48,692 nt of DNA, taken from the NCBI GenBank assembly GCA_900317855.1, contig ONIG01000014.1, positions 1-48,692 on the forward strand, written 5' to 3'. The stretch is from an uncultured Eubacteriales bacterium (GTDB lineage Bacteria > Bacillota > Clostridia > Oscillospirales > Oscillospiraceae). The notes under the pieces were generated by a model. The model made no database searches. It was given only the letters and a program-made list of their open reading frames with translations, and was not told the DNA's origin. This document shows positions 16,245-23,743 of the stretch, in pieces. A program made the translations under genes and the position numbers. Position 1 is the stretch's first letter. Each line of letters begins with the position of its first letter.

Positions 16245-18014
16245 TTACTCGGCGAACGCTTTTTCCAGCGCCTCGAGCTCCTCGCGCAGCTCGTGCGGCA
16301 GCTTGTCGCCGAACTGCTCAAAATACTCGCGGATGCCCGCGCAGTTTTCGCGCCAGCTCTCGGCGTCGAGCGTCAGCAGCGCTCTGAGCGTCTCGACCGT
16401 CACGCCGCTGCCGTCGAGATTGATGTCCTCGGGCTTCGGCTCATAGCCGATGACCGTCTCGTCCGCGCCCACCTCGTCGAAGCAGCGCTTGAGGATCCAC
16501 TCGAGCACGCGCAGGTTGTCGCCGAAGCCCGGCCACAGGAAGCGGCCGTTGTCGTCCGTGCGGAACCAGTTGACGTTGAAGATCTTCGGCGCGTTCGGCA
16601 GCTTCTCGCCCATGTCGAGCCAGTGCTGCCAGTAGTCGGCCATGTTGTAGCCGCAGAACGGGCGCATGGCCATCGGGTCGCGGCGCACAACGCCCACGGC
16701 GCCGGTCGCGGCGGCCGTCGTCTCGGACGCCATCGTCGCGCCGACGAACACGCCGTGCGCCCAGTCGCGGGACTGGTAGACCAGCGGGGCGGTTTTTGCG
16801 CGGCGGCCGCCGAAGATGATCGCGCTGATCGGCACGCCGGTGCCCTTGAAAAACTCCTCGCTGATGCACGGGCAGTTCTCCGCCGGGGCGGTGAAGCGGC
16901 TGTTCGGGTGCGCGCCGCGCGTGCCGTCGCTGCCGTCCCACACTTCGCCCTTCCAGTTGCGCAGGTGGCCCTTGGGCGGCTGCTTGGTCATGCCCTCCCA
17001 CCAGACGGTCATGTCGTCCTCGTTGAGCACGACGTTCGTGAAGATGGTGTTTTTGCTCGTAGATGCGAGCGCGTTCGGGTTGGATTTCTGGCTCGTGCCG
17101 GGGGCGACGCCGAAGAAACCGTTTTCGGGGTTCACGGCCCAGAGGCGGCCGTCCGGGCCGACGCGCAGCCAGGCAATGTCGTCGCCAACGGTCCAGCACT
17201 TCCAGCCGTTTTTGCGGTAGCCCTCGGGCGGGATGAGCATGGCGAGGTTCGTCTTGCCGCACGCAGACGGGAACGCGCCCGTCACATAGCGAACTTCGCC
17301 CTTGGGATTCTGGATGCCGAGGATGAGCATATGCTCAGCCAGCCAGCCCTCGCGGCGGCCGAGCACGGAGGCGATGCGCAGCGAGAAGCACTTTTTGCCC
17401 TGCAGCACGTTGCCGCCGTAGTTGGAGTTGACGGAGATGATCTTGTTCTCCTCCGGGAAGTGGACGATGTAGCGATTCTCGGGGTCGAGCGTGACCTTGG
17501 AGTGCACGCCGAGGATGACGTCGCTGCTGTCGCCGAGCGCGTCGAGCACCTTCGTGCCGATGCGCGTCATGATGGCCATGTTCAGCACGACGTAGATCGA
17601 GTCCGTGACCTCGATGCCGTACTTGGCAAACGGGGAGCCGATCACGCCCATGGCGTAGGGGATGACATACATCGTGCGGCCGGCCATGGCGCCGCGCAGG
17701 ATCTCGTGCAGCTTGGCCTTCATCTCGTCCGGATCCATCCAGTTGTTTGTGGGGCCGGCCTCTTCGCGGGTCCTGGAGCAGATAAATGTCCGGCCCTCGA
17801 CACGCGCCACGTCGTTGACGTCGCTGCGATTGAGATAGCAGCCGGGCAGCTTTTCTTCATTGAGTTTGATGAGCTCGCCGGTTTCCACGGCGATCTTGCG
17901 CAGGGATTCGAGCTGGGCCTCCGAGCCGTCGATCCAGACGATCTCTTTCGGGGTCGTGAGTTCGGCGGTTTTCCGCACCAGCTCCAGTACGGACGGGTTT
18001 TGCGTCAGTTCCAT
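16245..18014 (-). CDS. pckG: Phosphoenolpyruvate carboxykinase (GTP)
   Basis: 589 residues, full length for the GTP-dependent class. It interconverts oxaloacetate and PEP with GTP/GDP, in gluconeogenesis or in CO2-fixing fermentation to succinate or propionate. The P-loop with its reactive Cys is seen as FPSACGKTN, and the substrate-binding blocks (SRTREEAGPTNNW, YVIPYAMGVIGSP, NNxM-type loop) are intact. AAGGAG precedes the ATG. Most Bacillota carry the ATP-type enzyme, so the GTP type is a mild lineage marker. Transcribed alone. Confidence 0.96.
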   Translation of the reverse strand: MELTQNPSVLELVRKTAELTTPKEIVWIDGSEAQLESLRKIAVETGELIKLNEEKLPGCYLNRSDVNDVARVEGRTFICSRTREEAGPTNNWMDPDEMKAKLHEILRGAMAGRTMYVIPYAMGVIGSPFAKYGIEVTDSIYVVLNMAIMTRIGTKVLDALGDSSDVILGVHSKVTLDPENRYIVHFPEENKIISVNSNYGGNVLQGKKCFSLRIASVLGRREGWLAEHMLILGIQNPKGEVRYVTGAFPSACGKTNLAMLIPPEGYRKNGWKCWTVGDDIAWLRVGPDGRLWAVNPENGFFGVAPGTSQKSNPNALASTSKNTIFTNVVLNEDDMTVWWEGMTKQPPKGHLRNWKGEVWDGSDGTRGAHPNSRFTAPAENCPCISEEFFKGTGVPISAIIFGGRRAKTAPLVYQSRDWAHGVFVGATMASETTAAATGAVGVVRRDPMAMRPFCGYNMADYWQHWLDMGEKLPNAPKIFNVNWFRTDDNGRFLWPGFGDNLRVLEWILKRCFDEVGADETVIGYEPKPEDINLDGSGVTVETLRALLTLDAESWRENCAGIREYFEQFGDKLPHELREELEALEKAFAE

Positions 18015-18145
18015 GTTGTCAGGTTCTCCTTTTTGACTAAAATTTCTCGACCTTGATCCGTATCTATACTACATTTCTCTGAAAACACCTTACACCATCC
18101 CGCCGCGCCTGTAAACCCCAAAACGGAAACTTTTCCTGTGAACCT

Positions 18146-18174
18146 TTTCACACAGGCGCATTTGTGCTACAATG
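18146..18174 (+). promoter_or_regulatory. Promoter of the LspA-like gene
   Basis: TTTTCA (18146-18151) and TACAAT (18169-18174) are 17 bp apart. A CCTGTGAA/TTCACACAGG hairpin overlaps the -35. Confidence 0.5.
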
Positions 18175-18211
18175 CGCGCAGACATTTCCAATCCGAAGGA
18201 GGACCCCCACC

Positions 18212-18673
18212 ATGTGGAAAACCATTGTGCCGGCGGCGGCCGTGCTGGCGGCCGAGGCGGTCATCCGCCGGCGGATCAACGCCCTGCCGGCCGAGACCTT
18301 TCCGCTGCGCATCGGGCCGCGCGTGCAGCTGCGCCGGGCGCACAACCGGGGCCTGCTGTGCAGCAAGCTCGCGCAAAAGCCGCGGGCGGCCGCCGCGCTG
18401 CAGACCGTGTCCGCCGCCGCGCTCGCGGCCATGGCGGCCGTGTGCGTCTGCCGCCGGAGCGGCACGGCGCTGCAGATCGGCATGGGCCTGATGCTCGGCG
18501 GCGCGCTGGCCAACCTCATCGAGCGCTGGGCGCGCGGGTCGGTCACGGACTATGTGTACTTGCCGCGGGCGGTCATCCCGTTTTTCCGGCGCATCATCTG
18601 GAACGCGGCCGACCTGAGCGTCCTGACCGGCTGCATCACGGCGGTGATCGCGCTGCTGTGTGATGAACTTTAA
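18212..18673 (+). CDS. Divergent LspA-like (signal peptidase II family) membrane protein
   Basis: 153 residues with four hydrophobic segments. Two of the LspA motifs can be aligned: GGALANLIERWARG at about 96-109 and WNAADLSVLTG at 130-140. In LspA the catalytic pair of aspartates sits in N-x-x-D and N-x-A-D. Here the second is Asp134, but the first position is Glu104. The usual early Asp-x-x-S/T-K is not recognisable either. AAGGAGG precedes the ATG at 18212. It may be a non-catalytic or altered-specificity paralogue; a second, canonical lspA would be expected elsewhere. Confidence 0.75.
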   Translation: MWKTIVPAAAVLAAEAVIRRRINALPAETFPLRIGPRVQLRRAHNRGLLCSKLAQKPRAAAALQTVSAAALAAMAAVCVCRRSGTALQIGMGLMLGGALANLIERWARGSVTDYVYLPRAVIPFFRRIIWNAADLSVLTGCITAVIALLCDEL

Positions 18674-18684
18674 TTATGTCAATT

Positions 18685-18903
18685 GAATTATGTAAACTAT
18701 TTGGACGAGGTAACAAAGCCTGCCCCTTGGGGAGAAGATGGCACAGTGCTGTGCGCAGTGGAGGATGCGGTGTTTGTTTGCCATTACATATCTGAGCTTA
18801 TGTAAACTGGAATTATGTAAACAGCTTGGGCATGGTAACAGAGCCATCTCCTCGAGGAGAAGGTGCCGAACCTGGTTCGGCGGATGAGGTGTTTTTGGCA
18901 TTG
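18685..18903. repeat. Two diverged copies of a two-hairpin repeat, period 125 bp
   Basis: Both copies start GAATTATGTAAAC (18685 and 18810). Each continues through GGTAACA, a short palindrome (CCCCTTGGGG; CTCCTCGAGGAG), AAG-x-TG, a second hairpin (around GCACAGTGCTGTGC; GCCGAACCTGGTTCGGC) and GGATG-x-GGTGTTT. No coding frame is convincing. They resemble the small palindromic intergenic repeats common in gut Clostridia. Confidence 0.55.
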
Positions 18904-18922
18904 CGCACGTCGGCACGATCGC

Positions 18923-19057
18923 GGGGGAGCGCGATGGGGCAAGACCCGCCTCGTAAGGAATCCGGCTGCTTTTTGGCAGCAGCACCCATAATCGCAAAGC
19001 CTCCAGTCCATAGCGCAGCAGGGGAGCGCGAGGGGGCAAGACCCGCCTCGTAAGGAA
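18923..19057. repeat. Two copies of a GC-rich intergenic repeat, period about 98 bp
   Basis: The core GGGGAGCGCGA-x-GGGGCAAG, continuing into ACCCGCCTCGTAAGGAA, occurs at 18923-18960 and 19021-19057. Each copy is followed by a small hairpin. A third, more diverged copy lies at 21534-21562. Confidence 0.6.
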
Positions 19058-19059
19058 CC

Positions 19060-19096
19060 GGGCTATCTTTTTGCCTAAAAGGCAAAAAGATAGCCC
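19060..19096. other. Perfect 16-bp inverted repeat beside the RNA terminator
   Basis: Arms at 19060-19075 and 19081-19096 with a 5-nt loop. Its right arm shares GATAGCCCC with the terminator hairpin at 19089-19126, so the two structures are mutually exclusive. Confidence 0.6.
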
Positions 19097-19392
19097 CTTG
19101 CTCCAATATCGGAACAAGGGGCTATCCTGCCGTGTTCGGTTCCATCACCCGAACCTCCTTTTGTTTTCGTTTCCTGCCGTGTGCAGAGGTTTTGCGCTGC
19201 ACGCGGACTCCGACCGCTGTGAAGGGAAATGCTCTTTCAAGATTCCGCACCACTGCGTGCCGTCTCCGGAGTTACAGAACCCAGTCTGCTTCCGGACGAT
19301 TCAGTACATCGGACTCACCTCCGTCGATTCCGCTGAACCTGTATTCTAAAGGCGCTGCCCCTCGTGAGGGGCTGCTGCTCTCCTCGGGTTCT
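19084..19392 (-). ncRNA. Unidentified structured non-coding RNA, about 310 nt
   Basis: The locus is bounded by a near-consensus promoter (19399-19427) and a 12-bp intrinsic terminator (19089-19126) with a U5 tail, both on the minus strand. It has no long reading frame. Reading 5' to 3' there are many self-complementary blocks: CAGAACCC near the start pairs with GGGTTCTG in the middle; GCCCCTC with GAGGGGC; TCCGGA with TCCGGA; CCGCGTGCAG with CTGCACACGG; GTTCGG with CCGAAC. I do not find the conserved motifs of tmRNA, RNase P RNA or SRP RNA. 6S or raiA-type RNA remain possible and I cannot test them by eye. Coordinates of the 5' end are inferred from the -10 box. Confidence 0.7.
19122..19145 (-). 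other. Seven-codon ORF ending inside the RNA terminator stem
   Basis: AAAGGAGG (19154-19161) lies 8 nt before ATG at 19145. The frame encodes MEPNTAG and stops with TAG at 19122-19124, within the 5' arm of the terminator. The layout is like a leader peptide, but it may be chance. Confidence 0.35.
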
Positions 19393-19398
19393 GGCTAC

Positions 19399-19427
19399 AG
19401 TATAGCAGCTTGTTTTCTTTTTGTCAA
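19399..19427 (-). promoter_or_regulatory. Strong promoter of the non-coding RNA
   Basis: Minus strand TTGACA (19422-19427), a 17-bp spacer and TATACT (19399-19404). The match is nearly perfect for sigma-A. Confidence 0.8.
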
Positions 19428-19593
19428 TGATTTAATAAACAAAAATTGCATAAAATGTTCAGCAAAAACGCCGAATTTTCACTGCCTCGTGCCAACGCCC
19501 CTGCGTGCGGGGCGCTGGCAAATCCTCTGCGGCGGCGCGCAAAAGGAAAACCGCCGTGCGTATCCGTCGGCGCACAGCGGCAGCAGCTTCGGT

Positions 19594-19656
19594 TCAGCGG
19601 TCGCTCGGAGCGGCGCTCTGACCGCCGAAGATCCAGTCGTCGAGGTCCTGGCCCAT
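19594..19656 (-). CDS. Possible 20-residue small protein
   Basis: GGGAGG lies about 9 nt upstream of an ATG. The product, beginning MGQDLDDWIFGGQ, is acidic with an aromatic centre and has no relative I recognise. A TACAAT-like -10 lies about 40 bp upstream on the minus strand. The rest of 19431-19772 shows only GC-rich hairpins. Weak call, made because of the good ribosome binding site. Confidence 0.3.
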   Translation of the reverse strand: MGQDLDDWIFGGQSAAPSDR

Positions 19657-19749
19657 ATGTTTTCACCTCCCGGTAGATTCGCATACGGCCATTGTATGCG
19701 CGCCGGCGCGAAAAAATGCACGAACCGGCACCGTGGAAATAGAAAGAAC

Positions 19750-19778
19750 TTGAAACCGTCGGCCGTTTGCGCTATAAT
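19750..19778 (+). promoter_or_regulatory. Promoter of the PpiC foldase gene
   Basis: TTGAAA (19750-19755) and TATAAT (19773-19778) are 17 bp apart. Confidence 0.8.
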
Positions 19779-19851
19779 CTATCCATATTTTCCGGAAGCG
19801 GAGCCTGTCTCCGCGGGCAACACAATTTTCAAAGGATAAGGTGAATCACGA

Positions 19852-21423
19852 ATGAGTGCATCCCAGGACAAGAAGCGCCGCACAAACGAGCGTGCGCTGG
19901 GCACGGAGCGCCGCCAGGTCGCCTCGCAGAAGGAAGCCAAAGAGCGCAAGCAAAGCAAGATCAAGTGGACGGTCGGCTCGATCATCGTCGTGCTGCTCGT
20001 CGCCGCGATTCTGATCGGCAACTCCAGCCTCTTTTATACCGCGCGTCCCGCGCTGCAGGTCGGCGATGTGAAGTATTCCTCGGCGGAGGTCAATTATGCC
20101 TACCGCACGGCCTACCTCTCGTTCTGCAACCAGTACGGCAGCTATCTGAGCTACGTCGGCCTGGATACCAACAAGGCGCTCGATGAGCAGAAGTGCGGCA
20201 TCAGTGACGAGTTTGACACCTGGGACGATTATTTCCGGGACGCTGCCGAGAAGAATCTGGTGCAGGTCACGGCGCTGTGCGATGCCGCCGAGAAGGCCGG
20301 CGTCACGCTCGACGAGGACGACCAGCACGAGATCGACGAGCAGTTTTCCTACATCGAGCTTGCTGCCAAGCAGTATAAGTACAACTCCGTCGGCAAGTAT
20401 CTCCAGGCGGCTTACGGCAACGGCGCGACCAAGAAGGTCGTGCGCCACATGCTGGAGCTGAGCCAGCTTGCCACGAAGTATTCGCAGCAGCAGTATGACA
20501 GCTACACCTATACGCCGGAGGAGATCGAGGCCAGCTACGCCAAGAACGCCAACGCCTACGATACCTACAGCTATCAGTACTATCTTGTTCAGGCGGATAC
20601 CGAGGACACCACGGACGACGACGGCAACACCTCTGCCAAGACCACGGACGCCACGATGGCGGCCGCCAAGGCCACGGCCGACAAGATCGCCGCCGCCACG
20701 CATGATGCGGACAGCTTCACTGCCGCCGTCACGGCAAACGTGCCCGCCAAGGAGTCCGAGGACGGCACGACCACTGCGCCGAGCGTCACGGACAATGCCG
20801 ATACCAAGGGCTCGAGCTTCAGCTCCGCCGTGTATGCCGACTGGCTCTACAGCACCGACCGCCATGCCAATGACGTGACCGTCGTGGAGCAGGAAAACAG
20901 CGGCTACTATGTCGTGCTCTTCGAGAGCCGCGACAACAACCAGTATAACACCGTCAATGTGCGCCATATCCTCATCAAAGCGGAGGACAGCGACGGCGAC
21001 GGCACGTATTCCGACGAGGATAAGCAGAAGGCCAAAGACGCGATCGACGACGTCTACCAGCGCTGGACGCAGAGCGACCAGACCGAGGACGACTTTGCGC
21101 AGCTGGCCGAGTCCTTCAGCCAGGACAGCGGGTCGAACACGAAGGGCGGCCTGTATGAGAACGTCTACAAGGGCCAGATGGTGCAGGAGTTCAACGATTT
21201 CTGCTTTGACCCCGCGCGCAAGCCGGGTGACGTGGGCATCGTCTTTAACGAGAGCGATTCCTACTGCGGCTACCACCTCGTGTACTACGTCGGCCAGGGC
21301 GAGCGCTACTGCGATTACCTCGGCGATCAGGCGCTGCGCACGGCGGACTTCAACGAGTGGGAGAGCACGTTCTTCGACAGCTGGACCAGCACCGAGCTCA
21401 AGGGCATGAAGTACGTCGGATAA
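19852..21423 (+). CDS. Membrane-anchored PpiC/SurA-type peptidyl-prolyl isomerase
   Basis: 523 residues. A charged cytosolic head of about 40 residues is followed by one membrane anchor (IIVVLLVAAILIG) and then a SurA_N-like helical region. A Thr/Asp/Ala-rich segment follows at about 240-320. The parvulin domain begins near residue 360 (NVRHILIKAED), continues with FAQLAESFSQD and KGGLYENVYKGQMVQEF, and ends with GYHLVYYVG. It should help exported proteins fold outside the membrane. Unlike PrsA it has a plain anchor and no lipobox. The ATG follows AAGGATAAGGTG. Alone under its own promoter. Confidence 0.9.
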   Translation: MSASQDKKRRTNERALGTERRQVASQKEAKERKQSKIKWTVGSIIVVLLVAAILIGNSSLFYTARPALQVGDVKYSSAEVNYAYRTAYLSFCNQYGSYLSYVGLDTNKALDEQKCGISDEFDTWDDYFRDAAEKNLVQVTALCDAAEKAGVTLDEDDQHEIDEQFSYIELAAKQYKYNSVGKYLQAAYGNGATKKVVRHMLELSQLATKYSQQQYDSYTYTPEEIEASYAKNANAYDTYSYQYYLVQADTEDTTDDDGNTSAKTTDATMAAAKATADKIAAATHDADSFTAAVTANVPAKESEDGTTTAPSVTDNADTKGSSFSSAVYADWLYSTDRHANDVTVVEQENSGYYVVLFESRDNNQYNTVNVRHILIKAEDSDGDGTYSDEDKQKAKDAIDDVYQRWTQSDQTEDDFAQLAESFSQDSGSNTKGGLYENVYKGQMVQEFNDFCFDPARKPGDVGIVFNESDSYCGYHLVYYVGQGERYCDYLGDQALRTADFNEWESTFFDSWTSTELKGMKYVG

Positions 21424-21456
21424 ATCAGACACACGAAAGATATGCAAGATATGCGA

Positions 21457-21481
21457 CAGAGCCGCCCGCCGGGCGGCTCTG
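21457..21481 (+). terminator. Hairpin after the PpiC gene
   Basis: An 11-bp stem (CAGAGCCGCCC with GGGCGGCTCTG) with a 3-nt loop. The following U-run is poor, so termination is plausible but not certain. Confidence 0.5.
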
Positions 21482-21533
21482 CGTCTATCATAAAGTGCGG
21501 CTGCTCCATGTCGACAGAGCAGCGGGGGAGCTC

Positions 21534-21562
21534 GAGGAGGCGAAGCGCCCGCCTCGAATGAG
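21534..21562. repeat. Third, diverged copy of the GC-rich intergenic repeat
   Basis: GGGGGAGCTCGA and CCCGCCTCGAATGAG match the copies at 18923 and 19021. Confidence 0.45.
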
Positions 21563-21571
21563 ATTTTATGC

Positions 21572-21646
21572 ATCCGGCATTTTTGCCGTGCAAAATGCCG
21601 GATGGCGACGGCTTGCACTTTTGAGCAAGCCGGACGGCTCTTTTTT
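21572..21646 (+). promoter_or_regulatory. Attenuator-like stack of hairpins before the microprotein-tcdA operon
   Basis: A perfect 12-bp stem (21572-21583 with 21592-21603) is followed by GGCTTGC (21610-21616) pairing with GCAAGCC. The latter's AGCC can instead pair with a downstream GGCT to form a short stem running into T7. The arrangement allows on/off switching ahead of the gene at 21671. No known riboswitch class is recognised. Confidence 0.4.
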
Positions 21647-21670
21647 TCAGCTTTCAATGGAGGAACAGCT

Positions 21671-21832
21671 ATGACCAGAACCAAAACACAGCGCTATGAC
21701 ACGACCGTGCTCGACGCGCGCGCCCTTGCCGACGCGCTCGAGACCGAGGAGGAAGCCGGCTGGGAGGTCGCGGAGGCGGGCTATGACGGCACGGACTTTG
21801 TCGTGACCTTCGAGCGGGAGGGCGCGCTATGA
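21671..21832 (+). CDS. 53-residue protein coupled to tcdA
   Basis: GGAGG lies 9 nt before the ATG, and the stop overlaps the tcdA start by 4 nt (ATGA), so it is very likely translated. The protein is acidic and has no membrane segment. The pattern EEAGWEV-x-EAGYDGTDFVVTFER recalls the EGW-type beta hairpin of DUF4177-like small proteins, but that link is weak. Function unknown; the coupling suggests a partner of the dehydratase or a translation-control ORF. Confidence 0.75.
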   Translation: MTRTKTQRYDTTVLDARALADALETEEEAGWEVAEAGYDGTDFVVTFEREGAL

Positions 21833-22554
21833 CCGAGCAGACCATCCGCACGCAGATGCTCCTCGGCGAGGCCGCGCTCGCGCATTTGCGCAGCAGCCAC
21901 GTTGCGGTGCTCGGCCTTGGCGGTGTGGGCAGCTGGTGCGCCGAGGCGCTGGCCCGCGCCGGGGTCGGCGCGCTCACGCTCGTGGACGAGGACACCGTCA
22001 GCGAGAGCAACATCAACCGCCAGTGCTGTGCGCTGCACTCCACGATCGGCCAGCCGAAGGCGGCCGTCATGGCCGCGCGCGTGCACGACATCAACCCTGA
22101 CATTGCCGTTGACGCGCGTATGGAGCGCTACGAGGCGGCGACGCGGGAGCGGTTTTTCGACACGGAGTATGATTACATTGCCGACTGCATCGACCTCGTG
22201 TCCTGCAAGGTGGACCTGATCCGCACCGCGCATGTGCGCGGCATCCCCATCGTGTCGGCGCTCGGCACGGGCAACAAGCTGGATGCGAGCCGGTTCGAGC
22301 TCTGCGACATCAGCCAGACGAGCGGCTGCCCGTTCGCGCGCGTCATGCGACGCGAGCTGCGCAGCGCTGGCTTCACGCACCACGCGGTCGTGTTCAGCCC
22401 GGAGCCCGCCATGACGCCGGAGGCGCTCTGCGCCCCGCCGCCGGGCCGCCGGAGCGTGCCCGGCTCGCTGCCGTGGGTACCGGCCAGCGCGGGATTGCTG
22501 CTGGCGCAGAAGATCGTGCTCGATCTGTGCGCCGCGCCGGAGGCGCATCTATGA
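21829..22554 (+). CDS. tcdA: tRNA threonylcarbamoyladenosine dehydratase TcdA
   Basis: 241 residues of the ThiF/MoeB/HesA E1-like superfamily, TcdA (CsdL/YgdL) branch. It uses ATP to cyclise t6A37 of ANN-reading tRNAs to ct6A. The nucleotide-binding motif is VLGLGGVGSWCAEAL near residue 27. DEDTVSESNINRQ and the ALGTGNKLD segment fit the branch. The start overlaps the small gene upstream and the stop overlaps the hydrolase downstream (ATGA in both cases). Confidence 0.92.
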   Translation: MTEQTIRTQMLLGEAALAHLRSSHVAVLGLGGVGSWCAEALARAGVGALTLVDEDTVSESNINRQCCALHSTIGQPKAAVMAARVHDINPDIAVDARMERYEAATRERFFDTEYDYIADCIDLVSCKVDLIRTAHVRGIPIVSALGTGNKLDASRFELCDISQTSGCPFARVMRRELRSAGFTHHAVVFSPEPAMTPEALCAPPPGRRSVPGSLPWVPASAGLLLAQKIVLDLCAAPEAHL

Positions 22555-23594
22555 AGCCCGTCTGGATCGTGCTGCTGTGCCTGCTGGGCGCGGCGGTGCT
22601 GGCGGCGCTGGCATGGCTGCTCGTGTGGTATATCGAGCAGCGCGTGCTGGCAAAGTCGCTCGGCCGCGTGCCGGAGCGCGCGGACGGTCAGGCCGCGTGG
22701 GAGCAGCACGTCCTGCGCAAGCAGGGCTGGACGGCGGATTCCGAGCAGGGCAGGGCGGCGCTCGCGCGCGTGCGCGCCGGGGTCGCGGCCATGCAGGAGC
22801 AGCCGCACGAGGATGTGTTCACCCCCGCGCCCGACGGCACGCGCCTGCACGCGCGGCTCTACCGCGTGCCCCACGCGCATGCCACGGTCATCCTCTGCCA
22901 CGGCTACCACAGCCACGCCGAGCATGATTTCAGCGCCCAGTTTCCGGCGTTGTACGCCTCCGGCGGCTGCAACCTGCTGCTCATCGACGAGCGCGCGCAC
23001 GGCCTGAGTGAGGGCAAGTGCCTCACGTTCGGCCAGCTCGAGCGCTATGACATCGCCCAGTGGGTGCACTGGGTGCGCGAGCACTCGCGCGTGCAGCGGC
23101 CTATCGCGCTCTACGGTGTGTCCATGGGCGCGGCGTCGGTGCTGCTGGCGGCGCAGCTGCCGGAGCTGAAGGACGAGCTCGCCTGCGTTGTGGCCGACTG
23201 CGGCTACTCCAGCTTTGAGCTCGAGGTCACGGACGCCGTGCGCCACGGTACAAATGCGCCGCGCTGGCTGCAAAAGCCGCTCGCGCTCGCCTGCGTGCGC
23301 ATCCTGCGGCGCAATGGGCTGGACTTTGCGGCCGTCGATACCACGCCCGGCATGGCCGCGCTCGATCTGCCTATCCTGTTTTTCCACGGCGACGCGGACA
23401 CCTTTGTCCCCCTGCACCACAGCGAGCGCAATCTTGCCGCCTGCGGGCGGCCGCAGCGGCTCGTCGTCATCCCCGGCGCGGAGCACGCCATGTCCGCGCA
23501 GGTCGACCCCGAGCGCTACCGGCACGAGCTGCTGGTCTTCCTGTGGCGCAATACGAACTACCTCTGGGCCGAGCGCGACAAGCCGCTCAAATGA
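22551..23594 (+). CDS. Membrane-anchored alpha/beta hydrolase
   Basis: 347 residues. An N-terminal hydrophobic anchor (WIVLLCLLGAAVLAALAWLLVWY) is followed by an alpha/beta hydrolase fold. The oxyanion segment is CHGYHSHAEHD, the nucleophile elbow is YGVSMGAAS (Ser near residue 190), the acid lies in FFHGDADTFVP and the catalytic His in PGAEHAMS. It resembles the BAAT/Abhydrolase_6 type found in many Clostridia. It starts on the tcdA stop; substrate unknown. Confidence 0.88.
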   Translation: MKPVWIVLLCLLGAAVLAALAWLLVWYIEQRVLAKSLGRVPERADGQAAWEQHVLRKQGWTADSEQGRAALARVRAGVAAMQEQPHEDVFTPAPDGTRLHARLYRVPHAHATVILCHGYHSHAEHDFSAQFPALYASGGCNLLLIDERAHGLSEGKCLTFGQLERYDIAQWVHWVREHSRVQRPIALYGVSMGAASVLLAAQLPELKDELACVVADCGYSSFELEVTDAVRHGTNAPRWLQKPLALACVRILRRNGLDFAAVDTTPGMAALDLPILFFHGDADTFVPLHHSERNLAACGRPQRLVVIPGAEHAMSAQVDPERYRHELLVFLWRNTNYLWAERDKPLK

Positions 23595-23700
23595 GCCGCG
23601 GCCGAAGCAGCGCAAAAAGTGTGCGGTTCTGATGCAGTGATCCCCCCCACCTGGAACGAGATTTCCTGTTATATTCGCAAGATCTTCACCACTTAGGCGC

Positions 23701-23735
23701 AAAAAAGCCGGATGTCTGTGACATCCGGCTTTTTT
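23701..23735. terminator. Bidirectional terminator between the hydrolase and hexokinase genes
   Basis: A11-bp stem GCCGGATGTC with GACATCCGGC, flanked by A6 and T6, lies between two convergent genes. Confidence 0.88.
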
Positions 23736-23743
23736 GCCTTGTA

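Noticed and set aside
16236..18056. Open frame of 606 codons antisense to pckG
   Set aside because: pckG on the other strand is unmistakable; the frame is a shadow.
18685..19057. CRISPR array
   Set aside because: Repeats are long, diverged and only two per family, without uniform spacers or cas genes.
18674..19060. Small proteins of 75-147 codons on either strand of the repeat region
   Set aside because: The frames run through the repeat hairpins, overlap one another and have no ribosome binding sites.
19115..19160. 5S rRNA fragment, from GGAACCGAACACGG
   Set aside because: Only about 15 nt resemble 5S loop sequence and the rest of the locus does not follow the 5S fold.
19084..19392. SRP RNA, from GTCCGGAAGCAG in the RNA locus
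   Set aside because: The SRP loop needs GGAAGGAAGCAGC with its pairing partner. One GAAG unit is missing and the surrounding helix is absent.
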